A stretch of 9,677 nt of DNA, from NCBI GenBank assembly GCA_012270595.1, contig JAAXIA010000073.1:1-9677 (forward strand). Reading direction: 5' to 3'. Below the pieces are notes generated by a model. That model searched no databases, was not told the origin of the DNA, and worked only from the letters and a program-made list of their open reading frames with translations. Positions 1 to 7,693 of this stretch are shown piece by piece. The translations under genes and the position numbers were made by a program. Position 1 is the first letter of the stretch; every line of letters begins with the position of its first letter. This DNA comes from Rhodanobacteraceae bacterium (GTDB lineage: Bacteria; Pseudomonadota; Gammaproteobacteria; Xanthomonadales; Rhodanobacteraceae).

Positions 1-475
1 GTTTACAGGTCCGCCTATGGGGCTTGGTATGCTTACCGCCGGCATCGTTCTCAGTGTCATGGTAATCCCGTTTATTTCTTCGGTAATGCGCGAGGTGTTC
101 ACGACAGTTCCGGCAGAGCTTAAAGAATCAGCCTATGCGGTCGGCAACACGACCTGGGAAGTCATGTGGAACATCGTTTTGTCTTATACGCGCTCAGCGG
201 TCATCGGCGGTATTTTTCTTGGTCTGGGACGGGCACTGGGTGAGACCATGGCCGTGACTTTTGTACTGGGGAACACGCATTTGTTATCACTTTCACTTCT
301 GGCTCCGGGTAACTCGATTGCAGCAACCATTGCCAACGAGTTTACCGAGGCTGACTCGTCGATTTATCGCTCCTCGCTGATCGCGCTCGGCTTACTGCTT
401 TTTGTCGTGACGTTTGTTGTTCTGGTGCTTTCTCGTTTGATGATGCGTTTTCTTTCCAGGCGCGAAGGAGTCTAA
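1..475 (+). CDS. pstC: Phosphate ABC transporter permease PstC (3' part)
   Basis: Inner-membrane permease of the high-affinity phosphate importer PstSCAB; with PstA it forms the channel through which PstB-driven ATP hydrolysis moves phosphate delivered by periplasmic PstS. The gene is cut by the window edge: the frame is open from base 2, so the ATG at 17 is an internal Met. About 157 C-terminal residues of a protein usually near 300-320 are visible. The coupling-loop (EAA) segment starting ELKESAYAVG lies at about 116-175 and is followed by RALGETMAVT, a hallmark of PstC. Hydrophobic stretches near 35-85, 190-240 and 375-445 look like membrane helices, and the protein ends in a basic tail (RREGV). 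The TAA stop at 473-475 lies four bases before pstA, so the two are co-transcribed. Family assignment is firm; the N-terminal half, pstS and any Pho box lie outside the window. Confidence 0.96.
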   Translation, partial: FTGPPMGLGMLTAGIVLSVMVIPFISSVMREVFTTVPAELKESAYAVGNTTWEVMWNIVLSYTRSAVIGGIFLGLGRALGETMAVTFVLGNTHLLSLSLLAPGNSIAATIANEFTEADSSIYRSSLIALGLLLFVVTFVVLVLSRLMMRFLSRREGV

Positions 476-479
476 AACG

Positions 480-1325
480 ATGGGTTCAGCGAAGTGGATG
501 CGGCGATGCATCAAAGATTATATGGCGAAGATTCTGAGTGTGGCGGCATCCCTGTTTGGAATTTTCTGGTTGGCATGGATCTTATGGACGACGCTTAGCA
601 ATGGTCTACCGGCACTGAAGTGGCAGTTGTTTACCCAGATGACACCACCGCCAGGTGTGCGTGGCGGTCTGCTCAACGCCTTTGCCGGAAGCCTGATGAT
701 GACCGCTTTGGCAATGCTCATCGGTACGCCGGTCGGCATTGCTGCGGGCACGTATCTTTCCGAATATGCAAGGCACACCAGGCTGGGCACCGCCATTCGC
801 TTCGTGAACGATATTTTATTATCCGCACCATCCATTGTTATTGGTCTGTTTGTATATGAATTGATGGTGCAACAGATGGGGCATTTTTCAGCGCTTGCTG
901 GTGCGGTGGCACTTTCGTTCATTGTGCTTCCTGTGGTCGTTCGTACCACCGACGAAATGCTTCAGCTGGTGCCCTCATCCATGCGTGAGGCAGGCTTGGC
1001 CCTTGGGGTGCCACAATGGAAAATCACGCGTCAGGTTCTTTATCGGGCGGTACGCGCGGGCATTTTGATTCGTATCTTGCTGGCACTGGCACGCATCGTG
1101 GGTGAAACGGCACCGCTTTTGTTTACTGCACTGAACAACCAGTATTGGACGCACAATTTGAATGAACCTATGGCCAATGTGCCTGTAGTGATCTTTCAAT
1201 ACGCCATGAGCCCTTACGAATTCTGGCATGCACTAGCTTGGGCTGGTGCCTTGGTAGTGACGGTTTTTATACTTTTGTTGGGTCTGTTGTCACGTACTTT
1301 GGCCGCGCACAGAGGAAGAACATGA
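480..1325 (+). CDS. pstA: Phosphate ABC transporter permease PstA
   Basis: Second integral-membrane subunit of the PstSCAB phosphate importer, pairing with PstC and docking PstB. It has 281 aa, close to the usual 280-300. Predicted membrane helices lie near residues 17-38, 66-92, 112-130, 138-156, 192-206 and 252-270. The EAA-type coupling loop is at residues 167-190, with REAGLALG at 169-176, and is followed by [14 protein letters not shown] at 204-217, typical of PstA. The ATG at 480 is preceded by AAGGAG at 465-470 with a 9-base spacer, inside the end of pstC, which supports this start. The TGA stop overlaps the pstB start as ATGA (1322-1325), suggesting translational coupling and fixed stoichiometry. 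Nothing looks broken. The 143-aa antisense reading frame inside it (518-949) is a shadow. Confidence 0.97.
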   Translation: MGSAKWMRRCIKDYMAKILSVAASLFGIFWLAWILWTTLSNGLPALKWQLFTQMTPPPGVRGGLLNAFAGSLMMTALAMLIGTPVGIAAGTYLSEYARHTRLGTAIRFVNDILLSAPSIVIGLFVYELMVQQMGHFSALAGAVALSFIVLPVVVRTTDEMLQLVPSSMREAGLALGVPQWKITRQVLYRAVRAGILIRILLALARIVGETAPLLFTALNNQYWTHNLNEPMANVPVVIFQYAMSPYEFWHALAWAGALVVTVFILLLGLLSRTLAAHRGRT

Positions 1326-2134
1326 ACGATGAGGGAACCTTAGTGCCTGCACAACAATCGCGTATACATCCAGCAGCAGAAGAGATCAAGATTGCTGCGC
1401 GGGGCCTCAGTTTCTATTACGGTGAGCTGCAGACTTTGCAGGCGCTTGATCTAAAGATTCCAAAACAGTGTGTGACTGCCCTGATTGGACCTTCTGGTTG
1501 TGGAAAATCCACGCTTTTGCGCATTTTTAATCGCATGTATGCGATCTATCCCAAGCAACGCGCTGAAGGTGAAGTACTCCTTGACGGGGAAAACGTGCTT
1601 GATCCGAGCTATTCAATTAATCGTTTGCGCACCAGGGTTGGCATGGTTTTTCAAAAGCCGGTGCCATTTCCGATGTCCATTTACGAAAACGTGGCTTATG
1701 CCATCCGTCACTATGAGAAATTGTCGCGTTCCGCGCTTAATGAGCGTGTACAAAGTGCGCTGATTGGTGCTGCTTTATGGAATGAAGTCAAGGATAAACT
1801 CAATCAAAGTGCACTGGGGTTGTCTGGTGGTCAACAGCAGCGCTTGTGCATTGCGCGCGCCATTGCCTTGAAACCCGAAGTGCTGTTGATGGATGAACCC
1901 ACTTCCGCGCTGGATCCCCTGTCTACAGCGAAAATCGAACAATTGATTGATGATTTGAAAACGCAATACACGGTAATTATTGTGACGCATAATATGCAGC
2001 AAGCGGCACGTGTTTCGCATTTTACCGGTTTTATGTTCATGGGAGAACTGATCGAGTTTTCTACCACCGAGAAGTTATTCAAACAACCTGACAATCAGAA
2101 GACCCTGGATTACATTACGGGTCGCTTTGGTTGA
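1322..2134 (+). CDS. pstB: Phosphate ABC transporter ATP-binding protein PstB
   Basis: Cytoplasmic ATPase that powers phosphate import through PstC/PstA. It has 270 aa, normal for PstB. All ABC motifs are present: Walker [10 protein letters not shown] at 56-64, Q-loop Gln111 in [18 protein letters not shown] (a PstB-typical stretch), signature LSGGQ at 167-171, Walker B LLMDEP at 188-193, D-loop SALD at 195-198 and switch His223 (VTHNMQQA). The C-terminal [10 protein letters not shown] is also PstB-typical. I chose the ATG at 1322 over an in-frame ATG at 1238. The later start gives family length, overlaps the pstA stop as ATGA, and has AGAGGAAG at 1311-1318 as ribosome-binding site; the earlier one would run 85 bases inside pstA and add hydrophobic, non-family sequence. 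The first roughly 20 residues are a variable leader. phoU normally follows but is missing here. Confidence 0.97.
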   Translation: MNDEGTLVPAQQSRIHPAAEEIKIAARGLSFYYGELQTLQALDLKIPKQCVTALIGPSGCGKSTLLRIFNRMYAIYPKQRAEGEVLLDGENVLDPSYSINRLRTRVGMVFQKPVPFPMSIYENVAYAIRHYEKLSRSALNERVQSALIGAALWNEVKDKLNQSALGLSGGQQQRLCIARAIALKPEVLLMDEPTSALDPLSTAKIEQLIDDLKTQYTVIIVTHNMQQAARVSHFTGFMFMGELIEFSTTEKLFKQPDNQKTLDYITGRFG

Positions 2135-2221
2135 CTTGGGGTGAGTATGTTGTTATCTGGATTTGATCTGGCACTTCTTTTTAAAAAGTGTCGGGTGTGG
2201 CCGGATGTAGGTCTTGAGGGT

Positions 2222-2240
2222 GGCACCATCTTGGTGTTTG
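2222..2240 (+). terminator. Weak candidate terminator after pstB
   Basis: CACCA (2224-2228) pairs with TGGTG (2232-2236) across a TCT loop, and two G-U pairs could extend the stem. Only a short TTT follows, and the stem is weak, so this is a poor intrinsic terminator. It lies about 90 bases past the pstB stop and is the best-placed hairpin I see for ending the pst transcript. Confidence 0.2.
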
Positions 2241-2394
2241 AGCAAACGCCGAGACGCGCCGGCTAGAGCCTGCCGGTTGCAAATCGTTCAACCTGAGACT
2301 GTGGATAAGCTACGTTCAGCCATGGCTCGCGCTAATTACTGCATCATCGATTGTGTCAGATGGGCATGTGGCCAGGCACTTTGTCGGGCCTATC

Positions 2395-2421
2395 GATAGC
2401 AAGATGCTGGTGCGTGCTATC
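2395..2421. repeat. 7-base inverted repeat GATAGCA/TGCTATC
   Basis: GATAGCA (2395-2401) and TGCTATC (2415-2421) are perfect complements around a 13-base loop. The left arm also forms half of the 10-base palindrome CTATCGATAG (2390-2399), so the two structures compete. An A-rich run follows on the plus strand, so neither orientation gives a classic terminator. The function is unknown; an operator or decayed element is possible. Confidence 0.4.
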
Positions 2422-2544
2422 AAAACAAAAAAGTGATGCGATTTTAAAGCGCTGAACACACTCGGCACCGTATCAGGTTTTGCGTCTCGAACGCAGAGGT
2501 CAGAACGGCTAACGTGACGAGCACATCTGGTTTAAACTTGGACG

Positions 2545-4674
2545 ATGGTGTCTTGCGATACGCATATTCGGGATGAGCCTTCCGAACTGGTCGAGCAGGC
2601 TCAGATGTCCGTGGCCAGGCTGCCCGGGGTAAGCCCGAGTCTGGCGTCCGCACTGGGGCGACTTGGTCTGGAATGTGTGCAGGATTTATGGTTCCACTTA
2701 CCCTTGCGCTACGAGGACAGAACCCGTATCACCAACCTGGCCGATGTGCGTGCCGGCGATCAGGTGCAGGTGGTTGCTACGGTATCGTCGGTACAGAGTA
2801 GTTTTCGTTATCGACCGCAATTGAAGGTAACTATTCGCGACGTTGCTGGTTACAGCATGCTTCTGCGTTTCTTTCACTTCGGTCGCGCCCAGACCAGACT
2901 TTTTTGTCCCGGCACACGCCTGCTTTGCTTTGGCGAAGTGCGCGGCGGAACGCATGGACTGGAGATGGTGCATCCGCAATATCGGCGTTTGAGCGCATCT
3001 GAGCCGGTGGTTGTGAGTGAGTGTCTGGATCCGGTGTATCCCAGCACGGAAGGCCTAAGTCAGATGCGTTTGGGGAGAGTCATCGCCAAAGCGCTGACTC
3101 TTTTGCCAGATGAAGAACAATTGGAACTGATTCCTGCCAGCTTGCGTAGCGCACATAGACTGGGTTCATTGCGTCAAGCTTTGCTCTATGTCCATCATCC
3201 GCCCGTGGATGCGGCATTGACTCCATTGCTGGAAGGGCAGCATCCGGCACAAAAGCGCCTGGCCTTTGAAGAGCTACTGGTCCACCATATGAGCTTGAGG
3301 CAATTGCGCGCAGCCATACGCGAACGGCAGGCACCGCTGTTACGTGGGGATGGTGTCTTGCGTAGTGCCATGCTGGCAGCCTTGCCTTTTCAACTGACCG
3401 CTGCACAGCAGCGTGTGATCCAGGAAGTACTGAAGGACCTGGCTCAATCCAAACCCATGTTACGCCTGGTTCAAGGCGATGTCGGCTCGGGTAAGACTGT
3501 GGTTGCAGCCGTGGCGGCTTTGGCGGCGATAGAGACGGATTGGCAAGTGGCGCTGACTGCCCCTACTGAATTGCTGGCCGAGCAACATCTGCGTACTTTT
3601 GGCCATTGGTTTGAACCTTTGGGTATTGAACTGGCCTGGTTGAGCAGCAAGGTGACCGGTAAGGCACGCCAGCGAGTTCTGGCGCACATCGCCGAGGGTA
3701 AGGCCAAGGTGGCCATTGGTACGCATGCGTTGATGCAAGAGAGCGTGGAGTTTGCGAAGCTGGGGCTGGTTATTGTGGATGAGCAGCACCGTTTCGGGGT
3801 TCAACAGCGCCTTTCCTTGCGTAACAAGGGCATTGATGCCCGGCATGACCGCGTTGCACACCAACTGGTGCTGACCGCCACACCGATTCCACGCACACTG
3901 GCGATGAGTAGTTATGCTGATCTTGATGTATCTTCCATTGATGAACTGCCACCCGGGCGCACGCCAGTGCAAACCCTCGCCATTTCCAGTACACGTCGAG
4001 CCGAGGTGATTGAACGCATCCATGCTGTTTGCGCTGAAGGAAGGCAAGTTTACTGGGTATGTACCTTGATCGAGGAATCCGAGCAGCTGCGTGCGCAAGC
4101 CGCTGAAGTGATCTACACCGAGCTTTGCGCCAGTTTGACCGGATGTCAGGTGGGGCTTCTGCATGGGCGCATGAAAGCGAAAGAAAAGCAAGCAATCATG
4201 GCCGCTTTTAAGACTGGCGAGTTGTCTGTATTGGTGGCTACCACGGTTATCGAAGTGGGGGTGGATGTTCCCAATGCCAGCCTCATGGTGATCGAGAATA
4301 GTGAACGCCTGGGGTTGGCACAACTGCACCAGTTGCGTGGCCGGGTAGGGCGCGGTGTGATCGCTTCCATCTGCGTGCTGCTTTACCAGGCACCACTTGG
4401 ACAACTGGCGCGGCAGCGGATTCAGGTGATGCGTCAGATTAGCGACGGTTTTCGTATTGCCGAAAAGGATCTGGAATTACGTGGCCCGGGTGAGGTGCTG
4501 GGTACGCGACAAACTGGACAATTAAATTTTCGCATCGCCGAGTTGGCACGCGATGCCCACCTGTTACCGCTGGTACAACAGATTGGGCAGCACATGCTTT
4601 CCTCCCACGCGCCTGAGGCGGAGCGGCTGGTCAGGCGTTGGCTGGGTGCTGTGACGTGCTACGCGCAAGCCTGA
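2545..4674 (+). CDS. recG: ATP-dependent DNA helicase RecG
   Basis: Double-strand DNA translocase that regresses stalled replication forks and drives branch migration of Holliday junctions and D/R-loops. It has 709 aa, slightly longer than the 693 aa of E. coli RecG. The N-terminal wedge (OB-fold) domain covers roughly residues 60-160 after a short helix-hairpin-like stretch. Superfamily 2 helicase motifs are intact: Walker A GDVGSGKT at 311-318, DEQH box at 412-415 followed by RFGVQQR, motif III TATPIPRT at 444-451, HGRM at 540-543, motif V ATTVIEVGVDVPNA at 565-578 and motif VI QLRGRVGR at 596-603. The RecG-specific C-terminal segment with LRGPGEVLGTRQTGQ (TRG motif) is present. The frame opens just before the ATG at 2545, which has only a weak upstream SD-like TTGGA; an ATG at 2605 is the alternative start. 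No pst-type coupling exists, so it is probably transcribed separately from within the preceding gap. Confidence 0.97.
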   Translation: MVSCDTHIRDEPSELVEQAQMSVARLPGVSPSLASALGRLGLECVQDLWFHLPLRYEDRTRITNLADVRAGDQVQVVATVSSVQSSFRYRPQLKVTIRDVAGYSMLLRFFHFGRAQTRLFCPGTRLLCFGEVRGGTHGLEMVHPQYRRLSASEPVVVSECLDPVYPSTEGLSQMRLGRVIAKALTLLPDEEQLELIPASLRSAHRLGSLRQALLYVHHPPVDAALTPLLEGQHPAQKRLAFEELLVHHMSLRQLRAAIRERQAPLLRGDGVLRSAMLAALPFQLTAAQQRVIQEVLKDLAQSKPMLRLVQGDVGSGKTVVAAVAALAAIETDWQVALTAPTELLAEQHLRTFGHWFEPLGIELAWLSSKVTGKARQRVLAHIAEGKAKVAIGTHALMQESVEFAKLGLVIVDEQHRFGVQQRLSLRNKGIDARHDRVAHQLVLTATPIPRTLAMSSYADLDVSSIDELPPGRTPVQTLAISSTRRAEVIERIHAVCAEGRQVYWVCTLIEESEQLRAQAAEVIYTELCASLTGCQVGLLHGRMKAKEKQAIMAAFKTGELSVLVATTVIEVGVDVPNASLMVIENSERLGLAQLHQLRGRVGRGVIASICVLLYQAPLGQLARQRIQVMRQISDGFRIAEKDLELRGPGEVLGTRQTGQLNFRIAELARDAHLLPLVQQIGQHMLSSHAPEAERLVRRWLGAVTCYAQA

Positions 4675-4705
4675 ATGGTTTGAACATACCCCGTTTGTGT
4701 TACGC

Positions 4706-4717
4706 AAAAGCGCTTTT
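4706..4717. terminator. 12-base palindrome after recG, possible weak terminator
   Basis: AAAAGCGCTTTT is perfectly self-complementary and sits about 30 bases past the recG stop, ahead of the rpmE2 promoter. Overlapping it, TTTGTG (4694-4699) can pair with CGCAAA (4703-4708). The TTTTCTT that follows could act as a poor U-tract. Either a recG terminator or an operator-like site is possible; the evidence is weak. Confidence 0.25.
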
Positions 4718-4741
4718 CTTGCCGCTGGTTTCAGCTTGGAG

Positions 4742-4770
4742 TTGACGTTGATCACAGAAATAGGTAGAAT
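4742..4770 (+). promoter_or_regulatory. Sigma70-type promoter of rpmE2
   Basis: TTGACG (4742-4747) and TAGAAT (4765-4770) are separated by exactly 17 bases; each box matches the consensus at five of six positions. The predicted transcript would start near 4777, leaving a leader of about 32 bases before the rpmE2 ATG. I looked for a Zur-type zinc operator, since some L31 paralogues are zinc-regulated, and saw no clear palindrome. Confidence 0.7.
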
Positions 4771-4808
4771 CTCCTCCCCTTGACATATCACCTTTGGGTT
4801 CGTTCGTT

Positions 4809-5054
4809 ATGAAGCCTGATATCCATCCTAACTATCGTCCGGTGGTATTCCAGGACCTGTCCTCCGAGTTTGCTTTCCTGACGCGCTCTACCGTGATAAC
4901 GAAAGAGACTATCCAGTGGAAAGATGGTAATACGTATCCGTTGGTCAAGGTGGATGTCTCCAGCCATTCTCACCCCTTCTACACCGGTCAGCAGAAGACC
5001 TTGGATGTTGGTGGTCGGGTTGATAAATTCCGTCGTCGTTACGGACGCAACTAG
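4809..5054 (+). CDS. rpmE2: 50S ribosomal protein L31 type B
   Basis: Small large-subunit ribosomal protein at the central protuberance, bridging to the 30S subunit. It has 81 aa. The N-terminus [16 protein letters not shown], the central [11 protein letters not shown] (51-61) and the C-terminal [12 protein letters not shown] (68-79) are family hallmarks. It contains no cysteine, so it is the zinc-independent type B form rather than the CxxC zinc-ribbon form. In bacteria with both forms, type B commonly replaces type A under zinc limitation; whether a type A copy exists here cannot be seen. I chose the ATG at 4809 over an in-frame TTG at 4794 because the family starts at MK-DIHP. The leader has no strong Shine-Dalgarno sequence, only a GGG about 10 bases upstream. 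It is a single-gene unit with its own promoter and terminator, facing ponA. Confidence 0.96.
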   Translation: MKPDIHPNYRPVVFQDLSSEFAFLTRSTVITKETIQWKDGNTYPLVKVDVSSHSHPFYTGQQKTLDVGGRVDKFRRRYGRN

Positions 5055-5092
5055 ACGTTTCCCAGACTAGACGTGCCCTAAACGTTTTTTTT
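5055..5092 (+). terminator. Intrinsic terminator of rpmE2
   Basis: Directly after the rpmE2 stop, two alternative stems lead into a run of eight T (5085-5092). One pairs ACGTTT (5055-5060) with AAACGT (5080-5085) around a 19-base loop. The other pairs AGACGT (5069-5074) with ACGTTT (5082-5087) around a 7-base loop, with one G-U pair. The octamer CTAGACGT occurs twice (5051-5058 and 5067-5074), which creates the alternatives. There is no T-run on the minus strand, so it probably does not serve ponA. Confidence 0.6.
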
Positions 5093-5111
5093 GGTGGCAT
5101 GCATACACTTC

Positions 5112-7640
5112 TCAGAAAATATTGAGAGCGTGCTGCTGGGGTTGTTGCCGTTGACTGGCCCTGGCACGTAGCTTGTCGAGATTTTCGACCTTGAATGTTT
5201 CAGATATGGCGTCTGGATCGCCGATTGACGTCGGTAGCCCCGTATGGCGATTGATGAGTGCTGTGCTGATACCCGGTGGCATCGGTAGGCTGTTTTCTGC
5301 TGATCCCTTGGGTGCGGAACCCATATAAGCCATCCAGATTGGCAGAGCGATGGTTGAGCCGTATTCATGCTTGCCGAGTGAGCTAAAGTTATCAAAGCCG
5401 GCCCAGACCGCTGTAGTCAGCCTTCCGCCGAAGCCTAGAAACCATGAGTCACGATTATCGTTGCTGGTACCGGTTTTACCGGCAAGATCTGGACGATTCA
5501 GCGCACGGGCTGCCCATCCGGTGCCGTGCAAAATAACATCCTTCAGTAACGAGGTGATCAGGTAGTCAGTGCGTATGTCCAGCACGTGTGGGGCTAGCAC
5601 GGGTGGCTGGAGCTTTGTTTGAGCGCTGATGACAGGGTTTAAGGCCTGATTACTGGCGCTGGGGTTGCTTTCTGCCTGGATGGCGCTTACTGCTGCCGAT
5701 GGCATCGCACTGGCCAGGCGGTTAGCCGGCATGCCTGGCATGCCCGCTGCTGGGGGAGCAGCAGGCGTTGGATTTAGCAAACGCACTTTACAGTTGCGAC
5801 AGGCTCGTGCCGGGTTGGCTATATAGACTGCCTTATTATCGCTGTTATCAATCTCCTGAATGAAATAAGGCGTGACCAGATAACCGCCGTTGGCGAATAC
5901 GGCATAACCTCGTACCATGTCGAGTGGGGAAACCGAAGCTGTCCCTAGCGCCAATGACAGGTTATTGGGCAGTGCTGCAAGTGAAAAGCCGAAACGGGTG
6001 GAAAAAGTGCGCGCATAAGTCGTACCGATGGCTTCCAGCAGGCGTATCGACACCAGGTTCTTTGAGTGCACCAGGGCCTGGCGCAGTCGCATCGGTCCGG
6101 AAAATTGCCGGGCATCGTCGCTGGGGGTCCATAGACCGCCCTTACGCGCTGGATCGGATAAGGCCAGAGGCGCATCATTGATGATGGATGCAGGGGTAAA
6201 GCCATCGACGAGCGCAGCCGAATAAAAATAAGGTTTGAAACTTGAGCCGGGTTGGCGCCTGGCCATGCTGGCGCGGTTGAATTTGCTCTGCGAAAAACTG
6301 AAACCACCGACTAGTGCCTTGATCGAACCATCCTCGGGATGGATGGAGACCAGCGCGGCCTGCACTTTCGGAATTTGCGCCAGTTTCCATTGCCCTTTGC
6401 TTCCGTGCACGAGGCGCACGATGTCTCCTGGCCTTAGTAACTGATGGACGCTTCTGGGGGCGGGACCTATGTGATTAGCATCGATGTACGGACGCGCCCA
6501 GCGCATTGCGGCCATCTGCAATTTCACCTTGTGCGCGTGCTTGAGATAGACCGTAACGGTTTCGTTCATTACCTTGGTGACAATACCTGGCTGCATATTG
6601 GCGGCGGTGTGGTAGCCAGATAAAAGCGCGTCGAGTTTTCCACCATAGAACGGATGAGGAAGTGCCAGGTGTGCTTCTGGACCTCGCCAGCCGTGGCGAT
6701 GGTCGTAGGCAACCAGGTTTTTGCGCAAGGCATGGACGGCATCGAGCTGAAGCCTGCTGTCAATGGTGGTCTTGACCACATAGCCTTTGCTCAGCGCATC
6801 GTCACCAAAGCGCTGGATAATATCCTGGCGCACCATTTCGGCCAGGTAAGGTGCTTTGACCTGGATGGGTTGTTCATGGGGTGAGGCATCGTCGGGAGTA
6901 GCGATAGCTCGTTGGTATTGGCTTTGGTTGATATAGCGATGCTCAAGCATTTGCCCCAGCACCCAATTGCGGCGTACCAGTAGATGCCTGGGGTTGCTGA
7001 TGGGATTGATCGCCGAGGGTAACTGGAACGAGGCGGCAATGGCTGCGCATTGCGCGATGCTCAGTTGTTTGAGTTTTTTGCCGTAATAGTAGTTAGCTGC
7101 GGCAGCCACGCCATAGGCACGATGGCCTAGAAACATTTTGTTAAGGTACAGCTCAAGAATCTGGTCCTTGCTGAGTTCTTTTTCGATGCGCATGGCGGTG
7201 AACATTTCGATCAGTTTGCGCGAATAGAGTTTCTGTGGACTAAGAAATATTTTGCGTGCCAGCTGCTGGGTGATGGTGGAACCACCTTGCACTTTTTTGC
7301 CGCCAGCCAGAATAACGTGCCAGGCAGCGCGTAGCACGCTGTACAAGTCCACGCCCGGATGGTGGTAAAAATCGGCATCTTCAGCGGAGAGCACGGCGTG
7401 TTTGAGCACGGAGGGGACTTGCGCGATACTGACAGGGATGCGGCGATCCTTACCGAAAATGGCGATCAATTTGCCACCTGCGCTGAGCACGCGCAGTGGT
7501 ACCTGCATGTGATAATCTTTCAGCGCAGCAACGGAAGGCAGGCTTGGGGCGAGCAACCAGTAGGTGCTGCCCACAGCCAGTGTGGCCAGCAAAAGCACGG
7601 AAAAAATTAAGGCGAGCAACCAGCGCAGAAGACGTTTCAA
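5112..7640 (-). CDS. mrcA: Bifunctional penicillin-binding protein 1A
   Basis: Class A PBP (also called ponA) that polymerises lipid II into glycan strands and cross-links them in the periplasm, anchored in the inner membrane. From the TTG at 7640 it has 842 aa, normal for PBP1A. KRLLRW is followed by a membrane anchor at residues 8-30. GT51 motifs: EDADFYHHPG with catalytic Glu87, GGSTITQQ at 119-126, RKLIEMF with Glu145, and ILELYLN. An OB/docking-type insert lies near 310-425. Transpeptidase motifs: SSFK with nucleophile Ser466, SKN at 526-528, KTG at 722-724. A CxxC (614-617) and an Ala/Pro/Met-rich stretch (about 620-680) interrupt the transpeptidase domain before the KTG. No ATG is available: the frame extends to a TTG at 7706, but a promoter-like -10 lies inside that extension; a CTG at 7661 has the best ribosome-binding site. 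It diverges from pilM, a conserved pairing. Identity is certain; the start is not. Confidence 0.95.
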   Translation of the reverse strand: MKRLLRWLLALIFSVLLLATLAVGSTYWLLAPSLPSVAALKDYHMQVPLRVLSAGGKLIAIFGKDRRIPVSIAQVPSVLKHAVLSAEDADFYHHPGVDLYSVLRAAWHVILAGGKKVQGGSTITQQLARKIFLSPQKLYSRKLIEMFTAMRIEKELSKDQILELYLNKMFLGHRAYGVAAAANYYYGKKLKQLSIAQCAAIAASFQLPSAINPISNPRHLLVRRNWVLGQMLEHRYINQSQYQRAIATPDDASPHEQPIQVKAPYLAEMVRQDIIQRFGDDALSKGYVVKTTIDSRLQLDAVHALRKNLVAYDHRHGWRGPEAHLALPHPFYGGKLDALLSGYHTAANMQPGIVTKVMNETVTVYLKHAHKVKLQMAAMRWARPYIDANHIGPAPRSVHQLLRPGDIVRLVHGSKGQWKLAQIPKVQAALVSIHPEDGSIKALVGGFSFSQSKFNRASMARRQPGSSFKPYFYSAALVDGFTPASIINDAPLALSDPARKGGLWTPSDDARQFSGPMRLRQALVHSKNLVSIRLLEAIGTTYARTFSTRFGFSLAALPNNLSLALGTASVSPLDMVRGYAVFANGGYLVTPYFIQEIDNSDNKAVYIANPARACRNCKVRLLNPTPAAPPAAGMPGMPANRLASAMPSAAVSAIQAESNPSASNQALNPVISAQTKLQPPVLAPHVLDIRTDYLITSLLKDVILHGTGWAARALNRPDLAGKTGTSNDNRDSWFLGFGGRLTTAVWAGFDNFSSLGKHEYGSTIALPIWMAYMGSAPKGSAENSLPMPPGISTALINRHTGLPTSIGDPDAISETFKVENLDKLRARASQRQQPQQHALNIF

Positions 7641-7668
7641 GGCTGAAATCGGTGAAGACAGAGTGCTA

Positions 7669-7674
7669 TCCCTT
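7669..7674 (-). promoter_or_regulatory. SD-like AAGGGA upstream of PBP1A
   Basis: On the minus strand AAGGGA (7674 to 7669) is the only good Shine-Dalgarno-like sequence near the PBP1A start. It is 7 bases from an in-frame CTG at 7661 but 28 bases from the TTG at 7640 and downstream of the TTG at 7706. This leaves the start undecided and makes a CTG start (MSSPISALKRLLRW) a serious option. Confidence 0.35.
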
Positions 7675-7693
7675 GGGGCGAAATAGACACAGG

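Larger units (their letters stand above)
2135..2544. other. 410-base region without a convincing gene (pstB-recG)
   Basis: No reading frame here has a recognisable family, and none looks like PhoU, the expected neighbour of pstB. What can be seen: a frame of 39 codons (2147-2266) with no known features; the self-complementary run CTTTTTAAAAAG just upstream of 2190; a weak hairpin at 2222-2238; a CCGGC/GCCGG stem at 2259-2276; a TGTGGATAA DnaA-box match at 2300-2308; a palindrome CTATCGATAG at 2390-2399; and a 7-base inverted repeat at 2395-2421 followed by an A-rich run. No good recG promoter stands out. It could be decayed gene remnant, a regulatory region, or encode an unrecognised small RNA. 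Confidence 0.6.

Noticed and set aside
1238..1321. Upstream in-frame ATG extension of pstB
   Set aside because: It would add 28 non-family residues read from inside pstA; the ATG at 1322 has the SD, the ATGA overlap and the right length.
2147..2266. 39-codon plus-strand frame (MLLSGFDLALLFKK...) just after pstB
   Set aside because: It has an ATG close to a GGGGTGAG run, but the spacing is too short, no homology is recognised and it is short enough to occur by chance.
2214..2399. 61-codon frame in the pstB-recG gap
   Set aside because: Composition is unlike the neighbouring proteins, there is no convincing ribosome-binding site, and it does not resemble PhoU or any known family.
2544..3362. 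14-base direct repeat GATGGTGTCTTGCG at 2544-2557 and 3349-3362
   Set aside because: One exact 14-base match is not surprising in a window this size, and both copies lie in recG in unrelated contexts.
3460..4404. Long antisense frame of 314 aa inside recG
   Set aside because: It lies wholly opposite a clear recG with intact helicase motifs; its sequence is His/Gln-rich with no family resemblance, as expected for a shadow frame.
4794..4808. TTG start extending rpmE2 by five residues
   Set aside because: L31 type B proteins begin at the MK-DIHP sequence encoded from 4809.
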